From Ophthalmolycus amberensis (Eukaryota; Chordata; Actinopteri; Perciformes; Zoarcidae), in NCBI GenBank assembly GCA_024529925.1, contig JAFEUB010001523.1, forward strand, positions 1 through 64,000: DNA of 64,000 bases, given 5' to 3'. How positions within the stretch are numbered: position 1 is the stretch's first letter; each line of letters starts with the position of its first letter. Below the pieces are notes generated by a model. It did no database searches. It was not told the origin of the DNA and saw nothing but the letters and a program-made list of their open reading frames with translations. The translations under genes were made by a program, and so were the position numbers. This document shows, piece by piece, positions 1 to 9,036 of the stretch.

Positions 1-397
1 AAACCATGTGGCCTATCCTCACGACATCTGTAGCATATGTTCACATCGTGTCCTGTAACATGCCCTCAAATTTGTATTCCATACAACCACTAGGGGGGGA
101 ACTCCTCCTAGGGAATTAATCATATTAACTTAGAATTTGGTCAGAACTATCTAAAGACCTCTGTGATTAAAAGTTACTCAAAGCTTGTTGTTTCGTGAAG
201 ACGTTGCCGTGGCGTCTTTGCATGAAGAACGAAGGTGTTTGAGCGGTTTAAAAATGCTCAAAACATAACCAAACATATTTAAAATCCTGAATGTAGTTCA
301 CTGTTGTGATTTTAATGCTTCAGAGTGGCAAGTCGGCTCGATAGCGCCCCCTACAATATTTCGCAGATGCAGCCCTCGCAGTACGTTTCACAAAGGT
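1..397. other. snx6 intron sequence, no feature recognised
   Basis: This stretch lies downstream of snx6 coding exon 4 on the minus strand, so it should be intron 4. I looked for the next PX-domain exon (proline-rich IPPAPP-type sequence) on the minus strand and did not find it. No other gene or transposon end is evident. Confidence 0.5.
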
Positions 398-1008
398 TCT
401 CAAACCATGTAAACCATGTAAACCATGTAAACCATGTAAACCATGCAAACCATGTAAACCATGTAAACCATGTAAACCATGCAAACCATGCAAACCATGC
501 AAACCATGCAAACCATGTAAACCATGTAAACCATGTAAACCATGCAAACCATGTAAACCATGTAAACCATGTAAACCATGTAAACCATGCAAACCATGTA
601 AACCATGCAAACCATGTAAACCATGTAAACCATGCAAACCATGCAAACCATGTAAACCATGTAAACCATGTAACCATGCAAACCATGTAAACCATGTAAA
701 ACCATGTAAACCATGCAAACCATGTAAACCATGCAAACCATGTAAACCATGTAAACCATGTAAACCATGCAAACCATGTAAACCATGCAAACCATGTAAA
801 CCATGTAAACCATGTAAACCATGCAAACCATGTAAACCATGTAAACCATGTAAACCATGCAAACCATGCAAACCATGTAAACCATGCAAACCATGTAAAC
901 CATGTAAACCATGTAAACCATGTAAACCATGCAAACCATGTAAACCATGCAAACCATGTAAACCATGTAAACCATGTAAACCATGCAAACCATGCAAACC
1001 ATGTAATT
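398..1008. repeat. 9-bp minisatellite (AAACCATGT/AAACCATGC)
   Basis: About 68 copies of a 9-bp unit that alternates AAACCATGT and AAACCATGC, with one 8-bp copy near 670. Because 9 is a multiple of 3, all frames stay open and give meaningless HGL, WFT and YMV repeat peptides. It sits in an snx6 intron. Confidence 0.95.
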
Positions 1009-1072
1009 TCCTGTAATTTCCCCACTGAGGGACTAATAAAGGATTATCTTATTTTATCTTATCTTATCTTAT
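1009..1072 (+). mobile_element. 3' tail of a LINE/SINE-type retroelement
   Basis: The stretch reads ATTTCCCC..GAGGGACTAATAAAGGATTATCTTA followed by a short TTATC/TATCT repeat. This kind of tail, AATAAAGG plus a pentamer repeat, is common at the 3' ends of fish L2/RTE-like LINEs and their SINEs. Only the tail is visible, so the family is uncertain. Confidence 0.5.
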
Positions 1073-1508
1073 GTAAGTCCAAATCCAATCAGCAGGGAGT
1101 TGAACCCATCCCAGTAAACTGACAGTCTGTTATGTTACAAACACTGCAGCACATTCACACACATTCATTTTCTTAATGATCTTTAACGGCTTACATTTAT
1201 GATTGTATCGGAGTTACACTCTAAACATTTGAGGCTTCAGATCTGGCAACATGATCTTGCTACGCTGCTGGTCTACGCATGAAACATCTCACTCGTGCAC
1301 GCAGAGTGAGACGGTCACAGGAACCAGAGTCCTGCTAGTACCCTCGATGTGCGTGCAGATTGCGAGGGCCCAATCAACGCTTTACTTTGCTTTACGTTTC
1401 CAGTTATGCAACTGAAACCGTTTCTAATGTTCAGAATCCAGACGGATCCACAGATCAATACTCCCAGCGGCCCAGTGAACAGTGTGTGTGTGTGTGTGTG
1501 GTTCTTAC
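1073..1508. other. snx6 intron 4, proximal part, with TG microsatellite
   Basis: Intron sequence starting at the exon 4 donor (GTAAGA on the minus strand). A (TG)n tract at about 1482-1500 begins 8 nt into the intron. Nothing else recognised. Confidence 0.6.
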
Positions 1509-1619
1509 GATGTATCCTGCGTACTCTTCGTTCTCCACGAACGAGTCGTGAAGCCAGATGAACTCTTCGTGCTGTCGGACCACCGAGAACTCGTTCTGCT
1601 TGAAGTTAGGGAGCGTGCT
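1509..1619 (-). CDS. snx6: snx6 coding exon 4 (PX domain)
   Basis: Thirty-seven codons, from STLPNFKQNEF to EEYAGYI. The acceptor is TTCACACAG and the donor is ATC|GTAAGA. This is the most 3' snx6 exon visible. Confidence 0.93.
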
Positions 1620-3187
1620 CTGTGTGAACAGGAAGTAAACAAACTGTCCTCACTAAGACGGAGTGAGACAGACAGAGAGAGGACCTAAATGTCCTCACTA
1701 GGATGGAGGACAGAGAGAGGACCTAAATGTCCTCACTAGGATGGAGGACAGAGAGAGGACCTAAATGTCCTCACTAGGATGGAGGACAGAGAGAGGACCT
1801 AAATGTCCTCACTAGGATGGAGGACAGAGAGAGGACCTAAATGTCCTCACTAGGATGGAGGAGGACAGACTGTCTCACCTTGGTGTGGACGGTGAACTTG
1901 ACCTTGTCCCTCTCACTCAGAGCATCAGAGATGTCCACCTGCAGCGTGGCGTTCGTCTGCAAATCTACGTTCACCGCCCGCGGCTGCAGAGGGAGGATAG
2001 AGACCACATATCCCATAATGCACCACACCTACTGACGGGCTGGTTAACATAGTTATTGATTAAGGACACAGAGTCGAAGAGAGAAACGAGAACAAACTGG
2101 TACGCATCTTATTTTGAATAATTATAATCCTTATTATACGTCCAGGACTGGTTCATGTCTCACCGGGACACAGACCAGGACTGGTTTCATGTCTCACCGG
2201 GACACAGACCAGGACTGGTTTCATGTCTCACCGGGACACAGACCAGGACTGGTTTCATGTCTCACCGGGACACAGACCAGGACTGGTTTCATGTCTCACC
2301 GGGACCAGACCAGGACTGGTTTCATGTCTCACCGGGACACAGACCAGGACTGGTTCATGTCTCACCGGACACGACAGGACTGGTTCATGTCTCACCGGGA
2401 CAGACCAGGACTGGTTTCATGTCTCACGGGACACAGACCAGGACTGGTTTCATGTCCTCACCGGGACACAAGACCAGGACTGGTTCATGTCTCACCGGGA
2501 CACAGACCAGGACTGGTTTCATGTCTCACCGGGACACAGACCAGGACTGGTTCATGTCTCACCGGGACACAGACCAGGACTGGTTTCATGTCTCACCGGG
2601 ACACAGACCAGGACTGGTTCATGTCTCACCGGGACACAGACCAGGACTGGTTTCATGTCTCACCGGGACACAGACCAGGACTGGTTTCATGTCTCACCGG
2701 GACACAGACCAGGACTGTCTCAGTGGTCATGAGACTCAAACTGAACTGAAGGTAATCATCCAATCAGCATCTGAGAGAGAGTCACGTGACATCCGGATGG
2801 CTAACTAGTACAGCAGAGCCTGTTAGCTCAGTTAGCCCGTGAAGCTAACGGTTGAACCGACAGAGAGCCCGGAGCCTGTTAGCATGAGGCTAACGTTAGC
2901 CAGCACGGCTAATACACTGGAGCTAAGGCTAATTAGCTTATCTAGCTTGGCCCTGACGGACAGACAGGTGCGGACAGACATGTTGCACTCACTCCCCGGT
3001 CCTCCTCGGAGAGGAAGTCGGGTCCGTCGTCCAGCCCTTCCTGCTGCGGAGAGAGAGCCACACAGAGCCGTTAGTCCACCACCACAACAACAACAACAAC
3101 AACACCGACACCGGAGCAGCCCGTTAACGAGCAGGTTAAAGAGAGAGAGAGGAGAGAAAAGACATGAAGACGTGAACCCACCATCAT
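1509..3187 (-). CDS. snx6: snx6, sorting nexin-6, 5' part (four coding exons)
   Basis: Sorting nexin-6 is a PX-BAR protein of the SNX-BAR/retromer coat. It binds phosphoinositides and drives endosome-to-Golgi tubular transport. The coding order on the minus strand is 3187-3182 (Met-Met), 3040-2993, 1983-1879 and 1619-1509. All junctions are phase 0 with GT-AG borders, giving 90 codons. The translation starts MMEGLDDGPDFLSEEDRG and includes VDISDALSERDKVKFTVHTK and FSVVRQHEEFIWLHDSFVEN, which match vertebrate SNX6 as I know it. The last two exons are the beginning of the PX domain. The remaining PX and BAR exons lie beyond position 1, so the gene is cut by the window edge. Upstream (higher coordinates) is a CpG-containing promoter. 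The Met-Met start is chosen because it splices directly into the GAA GGG CTG exon. The paralogue snx32 is the main alternative; the cfl2/baz1a neighbourhood favours snx6. Confidence 0.93.
1640..1868. repeat. 38-bp minisatellite filling snx6 intron 3
   Basis: About five to six copies of a unit with core GAGAGAGGACCTAAATGTCC. The array occupies nearly all of the 259-nt intron between exons 3 and 4, from about +10 of the donor to about 25 nt from the acceptor. Units carry CCTAG and TTTAG trinucleotide contexts that look like weak acceptors. Confidence 0.93.
1879..1983 (-). CDS. snx6: snx6 coding exon 3 (start of PX domain)
   Basis: Thirty-five codons containing VDLQTNATLQVDISDALSER. The acceptor is CCCTCTGCAG and the donor is AAG|GTGAGA. 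A 38-bp minisatellite begins about 10 nt into the following intron. Confidence 0.92.
2143..2717. repeat. 34-bp minisatellite in snx6 intron 2
   Basis: About 17 copies of a 34-bp unit (core CATGTCTCACCGGGACACAG, then ACCAGGACTGGTTT). Many copies have 1-5 bp deletions. It lies in the middle of the intron, away from both splice sites. It produces spurious MSHRDTDQDW open frames. Confidence 0.95.
2800..2960. repeat. GCTAA/TTAGC motif cluster with palindrome
   Basis: A dense run of GTTAGC, GCTAAC and GCTAAT words in both orientations, including the 14-bp perfect palindrome GGCTAACGTTAGCC at 2888-2901. It lies just inside snx6 intron 2, about 35 nt or more downstream of the exon 2 donor. Similar words recur near cfl2 exon 1 (17330-17390). 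Confidence 0.6.
2993..3040 (-). CDS. snx6: snx6 coding exon 2
   Basis: Sixteen codons, EGLDDGPDFLSEEDRG, with donor GTGAGT. The acceptor is a tandem CAGCAG (NAGNAG). Use of the proximal AG would add one Gln after Met-Met. Confidence 0.85.
3182..3187 (-). CDS. snx6: snx6 coding exon 1 (start codon, Met-Met)
   Basis: ATGATG is preceded by GCC (Kozak-like) and followed at once by the donor GTGGGT. The exon's coding part is only two codons. The intron to exon 2 is about 140 nt and holds a GTT/CAA trinucleotide run. Confidence 0.8.
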
Positions 3188-3189
3188 GG

Positions 3190-3262
3190 CTGCGAACGGG
3201 TGGAGACAGGAAGTGGCGTGACGTCACCACGGAGAGGCGCACGTCACGAATCAAATTCAAAA
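3190..3262 (-). promoter_or_regulatory. snx6 5' UTR / core promoter with CRE and ETS motifs
   Basis: Immediately upstream of the snx6 start are a perfect palindromic cAMP-response element TGACGTCA (3219-3226), an ETS-like ACAGGAAGTG (3206-3215) and a second CACGTCAC half site near 3240. CRE and ETS pairs are typical of TATA-less housekeeping promoters. The transcription start is not determined. Confidence 0.55.
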
Positions 3263-3269
3263 CAAGGAG

Positions 3270-3445
3270 AGCTTTATTATAACCTTTTATTTAACTTTAA
3301 TTATATGCAGTTTTGTTTATTTTATTTACTTCATTTAATTATATTGTTTTGTTTTATTTGTTATAATTTACTTTATTTCATTCTACTCTATTTTATTTTA
3401 CTTTATTTTGTAACTTTGTTTTATTTATTTTTTCTTATGATGATG
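3270..3445. repeat. T-rich low-complexity stretch
   Basis: TTTATTTTA-type sequence on the plus strand, upstream of the snx6 promoter. No coding content. Confidence 0.7.
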
Positions 3446-3576
3446 TCATTGTGTGTGGTCTCCCTTCTGCTGGTCTGTAGTGGATCTCGGTCTCTGTAGT
3501 GGATCTTGGTCTCTGTAGTTTTTAATCTTCCATATATTTCTGCTGGGAGTCTTGAAACCAGGACAGATTTGACTAG

Positions 3577-3996
3577 TAGGGGTGTAACGGTTCACAAAAT
3601 CCACGGTTGGGTTGGGTACGATACAGTGGAGCCACGGTTCGGTACAGTAGAAAACTATAAATGCAGAGAAATGTACTTGATTTTAAAATATATTTATTCA
3701 TTACAACTAACATCATAAAGTTATTCTTTGACTTTGAACAATGATGGAACTATACCTGAGTGACTCATCTTCTGGGGTGTCTTCTTAGCAACACATAAGC
3801 ATAAAAAACAAAACTGCTCCTTGATGTTATGTAGTATTGTTACTTACATCTTGCAAAAGAGATTTTTAATCTCAATGGGACTACCTGGTTAAATAAAGGT
3901 TTAAAAAAACACGTATTGTTCGGTTCGTCATGCGTACCGAACCGTGAGCCTCGTACCGAACGGTTCAATACGAATACGCGTATCGTTACACCCCTA
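3577..3996. mobile_element. Short inverted-repeat transposon (MITE), TAGGGGTGTAACG family
   Basis: It starts TAGGGGTGTAACGGTTCAC and ends ..CGTATCGTTACACCCCTA, which are imperfect terminal inverted repeats. It has no coding capacity. Further copies are at 37993-38450 (nearly the same interior) and 40899-41044 (truncated). Possible 8-bp flanks are too diverged to call a target duplication. A hAT-like family is likely by analogy with the 20739 element. Confidence 0.75.
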
Positions 3997-4284
3997 CTCA
4001 TTAGTGAAGGACTTTTGAGAACTAAGTGTAGAACTGACAGAAAGTGGATCCAGATCGGTGTTCTAGGGTTGACCCCCCTGTAGTGGATCTGGGTCTCTGC
4101 GAGCGTCTCCTTGTGAGGACGTGATGACTCAGAGACATGAGAGTCTATGAATAGCAGCAGGGGGATCAGATTCCGGAGCTGAGTCACTGTTTCTTTAATA
4201 GCTGCAGGAACCAAGAACCTGGTTCTGGTCTCACTGGGTCCTCTGATGTTCTATCAGAGAGATGTTCAGGAACACAGAAACTCA

Positions 4285-6645
4285 CCTGGATGATGTCATT
4301 GTACAGGCAACCTTCTGTTCATTATGATGTCATCGTACAGGTACACCTGTTTATTATGAAATCATCGTACAGGTAAACATTCTGTTTATTATGATTTCAT
4401 TGTACAGGTAAACATTCTGTTTATTATGATTTCATCGTACAGGTACACCTGTTTATTATGATAGCATCGTACAGGTATGCCTGTTTATTATGATATCATC
4501 GTACAGGTAAACATTGTTTATTATGATATCATCGTACAGGTATGCCTGTTTATTATGATATCATCGTACAGGTAAACATTGTTTATTATGATGTCATCGT
4601 ACAGGTATGCCTGTTTATTATGATATCATCGTACAGGTAAACATTGTTTATTATGATGTCATCGTACAGGTACACCTGTTTATTATGATATCATCGTACA
4701 GGTAAACATTCTGTTCATTATGATTTCATTGTACAGGTAAACATTCTGTTTATTATGATTTCATCGTACAGGTAAACATTATGTTCATTATGTCATCGTA
4801 CAGGTACACCTGTTTATTATGAAATCATCGTACAGGTAAACATTCTGTTTATTATGATTTCATTGTACAGGTAAACATTCTGTTTATTATGATTTCATTG
4901 TACAGGTAAACATTCTGTTTATTATGATTTCATTGTACAGGTAAACATTATGTTCATTATGTCATCGTACAGGTAAACATTCTGTTCATTATGTCATCGT
5001 ACAGGTAACCTGTTTATTATGATAGCATCGTACAGGTAAACATTATGTTTATTATGATGTCATCGTACAGGTATGCCTGTTTATTATGATATCATCGTAC
5101 AGGTAAACATTGTTTATTATGATGTCATCGTACAGGTACACCTGTTTATTATGATATCATCGTACAGGTAAACATTCTGTTTATTATGATTTCATTGTAC
5201 AGGTAAACATTCTGTTTATTATGATTTCATCGTACAGGTAAACATTATGTTCATTATGTCATCGTACAGGTACACCTGTTTATTATGAAATCATCGTACA
5301 GGTAAACATTCTGTTTATTATGATTTCATCGTACAGGTAAACATTCTGTTTATTATGATTTCATTGTACAGGTAAACATTCTGTTCATTATGTCATCGTA
5401 CAGGTAAACATTCTGTTCATTATGTCATCGTACAGGTAACCTGTTTATTATGATAGCATCGTACAGGTAAACATTATGTTTATTATGATGTCATCGTACA
5501 GGTACGCCTGTTTATTATGATATCATCGTACAGGTAAACATTGTTTATTATGATGTCATCGTACAGGTACACCTGTTTATTATGATATCATCGTACAGGT
5601 AAACATTATGTTTATTATGTCATCGTACAGGTACATCTGTTTATGATATCATCGTACAGGTAAACATTCTGTTTATTATGATTTCATTGTACAGGTAAAC
5701 ATTCTGTTTATTATGATTTCATTGTACAGGTAAACATTATGTTCATTATGTCATCGTACAGGTAAACATTCTGTTCATTATGTCATCGTACAGGTAACCT
5801 GTTTATTATGATAGCATCGTACAGGTAAACATGTTTATTATGATGTCATCGTACAGGTACACCTGTTTATTATGATATCATCGTACAGGTAAACATTATG
5901 TTTATTATGATGTCATCGTACAGGTACACCTGTTTATTATATCATCATCGTACAGGTAAACATTGTTTATTATGATGTCATCGTACAGGTACACCTGTTT
6001 ATTATGATATCATCGTACAGGTAAACATTATGTTTATTATGTCATCGTACAGGTACATCTGTTTATGATATCGTACAGGTAAACATTCTGTTTATGATTT
6101 CATCGTACAGGTAAACATTATGTTCATTATGTCATCGTACAGGTAACCTGTTTATTATGACAGCATCGTACAGGTAAACATTATGTTTATTATGATGTCA
6201 TCGTACAGGTACACCTGTTCATTATGATATCATCGTACAGGTAAACATTGTTTATTATGATGTCATCGTACAGGTACACCTGTTCATTATATCATCGTAC
6301 AGGTAAACTGTTTATTATGATGTCATCGTACAGGTAAACATTGTTTATTATGATGTCATCGTACAGGTACACCTGTTCATTATGATATCATCGTACAGGT
6401 AAACATTCTGTTCATTATGTCATCGTACAGGTAACCTGTTTATTATGATATCATCGTACAGGTAAACATTGTTTATTATGATGTCATCGTACAGGTACAC
6501 CTGTTCATTATGATATCATCGTACAGGTAAACATTGTTTATTATGATGTCATCGTACAGGTACACCTGTTCATTATGATATCATCGTACAGGTAAACATT
6601 CTGTTCATTATGTCATCGTACAGGTAACCTGTTTATTATGATAGC
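4285..6645. repeat. About 35-bp minisatellite between snx6 and cfl2
   Basis: About 70 units of the type TTATTATGATATCATCGTAC then AGGTAAACATTCTG or AGGTACACCTG. Unit length varies from about 27 to 37 bp. Longer blocks recur, so there is higher-order structure. Most units contain a forkhead-like GTAAACA or TGTTTAT. The array is intergenic, upstream of snx6 and downstream of cfl2. Confidence 0.95.
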
Positions 6646-6649
6646 ATCA

Positions 6650-7085
6650 TACATTCAAGCTGCCGGTCAGTCTATGATAATGAGGAGTCCTGTGATTGGC
6701 TGTCAGTGAAATGCATCCTGGGAGTCAGACTTCACTGTAAAGAACCAGATATTTATAACTCACCCTCACAGAACATGATGTGATTCCTTAACGTCTGTAT
6801 AACAAACACCTGGCAGAACGTCCGCAGACGGAACGTCTTGTTGTCTTGATTTGTATTAACAGATGTTTATTTAAAGTTGAAATGTTTTAACATGTTCTGT
6901 ATTTGTTACTCGTTGTCTACTGATGGAGCCGTACTTGTGCTAATGGTGTTTACTGTCATTTTACTGGTTCTACTAGGTTCCCAGAGGTAATGGTTCTAGT
7001 TTGGGTTTGTAATAGTTCACCTGGAGTTCAACAAAGTCATGCTGGGTGTTATGAGTTCTACTGGAGTAAAGAATACGAAGGGGTC
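6650..7085. other. Intergenic sequence, nothing recognised
   Basis: Single-copy-looking sequence between two minisatellites. No exon, RNA gene or transposon end is evident on either strand. Confidence 0.4.
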
Positions 7086-7935
7086 TAAGGGGGTTCTAGT
7101 GGGATTATAGTGGTTCTGATGGGGTTCTTCTTAGACTATAGTGGTTCTGATGGGGTTCTTCTTAGACTATAGTGGTTCTAGTGGGGTTCTTCTTAGGTTC
7201 TAGTGATTCTACTGGGTTTGTTCGTAGATTATAGTGGTTCTACTGGGTTTGTTCTTAGATTATAGTGGTTCTAGTGGGGTTCTTCTTAGGTTCTAGTGGT
7301 TCTACTGGGTTTGTTCTTAGATTATAGTGGTTCTAGTGGGGTTCTTCTTAGGTTCTAGTGGTTCTACTGGGTTTGTTCTTAGATTATAGTGGTTCTAATG
7401 GGGTTCTTCTTAGACTATAGTGGTTCTAGTGGGGTTCTTCTTAGACTATAGTGGTTCTGATGGGGTTCTTCTTAGACTATAGTGGTTCTGATGGGGTTCT
7501 TCTTAGATTATAGTGGTTCTACTGGGGTTCTTCTTAGGTTCTAGTGGTTCTACTGGGTTTGTTCTTAGATTATAGTGGTTCTAATGGGGTTCTTCTTAGA
7601 CTATAGTGGTTCTAGTGGGGTTCTTCTTAGACTATAGTGGTTCTGATGGGGTTCTTCTTAGACTATAGTGGTTCTGATGGGGTTCTTCTTAGATTATAGT
7701 GGTTCTAGTGGGGTTCTTAGATTATAGTGGATCTAGTGGGGTTCTTCTTAGATTATAGTGGTTCTAATGGGGTTCTTCTTAGGTTCTAGTGATTCTACTG
7801 GGTTTGTTCGTAGATTATAGTGGTTCTAATGGGTTTGTTCTTAGATTATAGTGGTTCTGATGGGGTTCTTCTTAGACTATAGTGGTTCTAGTGGGGTTCT
7901 TCTTAGGTTCTAGTGATTCTAATGGGTTTCTACCG
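7086..7935. repeat. About 31-bp minisatellite (TAGTGGTTCTNNTGGGGTTC)
   Basis: About 27 units alternating GATTATAGTGGTTCTAGTGG, GACTATAGTGGTTCTGATGG and GGTTCTAGTGGTTCTACTGG versions, each followed by GTTCTTCTTA or TTTGTTCTTA. It is intergenic, downstream of cfl2. Confidence 0.93.
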
Positions 7936-8217
7936 AGATTGTAGTTCTCCTACTGAGTTCATACTCAGGAGAACTCACATCTCTTCTACTAAACCTGGTT
8001 CTATCAAGGTTCTACTGTGTCACACTGGTTCAATTGATGATCTATTGATGGTTCTCCTGAGGGTTTGCTGATGTCAGAGCACACTTATTAGAACATAGTT
8101 ACTGTAGTGGGGTTATCCTCAGGTTCTCAGACCGTAGAACATGAGGATCTATGGGTAGCATTGCTCTGTGATTGGTGGAAGCAGAGAAGAGGCGGGAGGT
8201 CAGATCTGCCACAGGCT
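7936..8217. other. Intergenic sequence downstream of cfl2
   Basis: No gene is seen. It lies beyond the probable cfl2 polyadenylation signal. Confidence 0.4.
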
Positions 8218-8923
8218 TTTATTGCAAAGTGGCTTCATGTGATCTCAGAAACAACGTGTTCCACTTTAAGGCTCCAGATGTCGTCGTGTTGTTGTTGTTG
8301 TCTCTCACTGCTGGGGTCAAATCTGCTTCCTGTAGTGTTTCTTCACAAAATAAAAGTGCACTTTAACTAACTGGCGTTTACATTCAAAGTGAAAGTAAGG
8401 CGACGACCAAACGGTGATGAGCGGAGGTAAACGGGCGTCAGCACGGTGTCAACACAAAGTGCTCTTCCTCTTCTCATAGTAACAACGATGTGGTGTCAAC
8501 ATACTGGAGAAGAAACAAACACTTTACAATAATAAATAGTCATATGTAAAAAGCCTCATGACCCGTGTGCTGCAGGAGGCGGAGCTTCGTCCCCCCAACA
8601 CGTGTGGCTGCTTCCTTCACATCGACTTTTTGGCAAAACTCTGAGCGAGAGAGACAACCGTCCTGGTTTGGTTGGGGGTCATTTCTGGGTTTTTATCTGC
8701 CAGGTGAACAGAAGTCATGTGGCAACAAAGTGGGAGGGGTTTGCATATCATTATGTTAATGAGATCTCCTTCATGTTGGAAAAAAGCAAAAGGAAGAAAA
8801 AGAAAAGAAAGAGGCCTAAAGACGCTAAGTCCTTGAGGACCAGGTACAGAGCGGCGGTGTTGAGGTGCTTCGGTCCGATGGCACGCCGGTTGTTTTGGCT
8901 CCGCTCTGCTCGCCGCCGTGACA
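8218..8923 (-). other. cfl2: cfl2 3' UTR (inferred) with AATAAA signal
   Basis: It runs from the cofilin stop codon to a minus-strand AATAAA at 8223-8218. The sequence looks single-copy, with a purine-rich tract near 8780-8815. The exact cleavage site is inferred from the hexamer only. Confidence 0.5.
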
Positions 8924-9036
8924 TCACAGCGGTTTACCCTCAAGAGACACCACCACGTTACCACCAAGCTTCTCTGCCAGCGTGGCGCGGTCCTGGATGT
9001 CGTCCAGCCCGTTCACCTGCCACTCGTGTTTGATAC
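8924..9036 (-). CDS. cfl2: cfl2 coding exon 4 (C-terminus)
   Basis: 113 nt encoding GIKHEWQVNGLDDIQDRATL and the terminal VVVSLEGKPL followed by a stop. The acceptor is CTCCTCAG. A 20-bp array starts about 25 nt upstream of that acceptor. Confidence 0.96.

Noticed and set aside
1..320. A further snx6 PX-domain exon
   Set aside because: I looked for the IPPAPPRPDF segment on the minus strand and found nothing similar.
320..1025. Open frames of HGL, WFT and YMV tripeptides
   Set aside because: Produced by a 9-bp minisatellite within an snx6 intron.
2832..3282. Overlapping 140-codon frames on both strands around snx6 exons 1-2
   Set aside because: Neither matches SNX6. The spliced MM + EGLDDGPDF reading explains the region.
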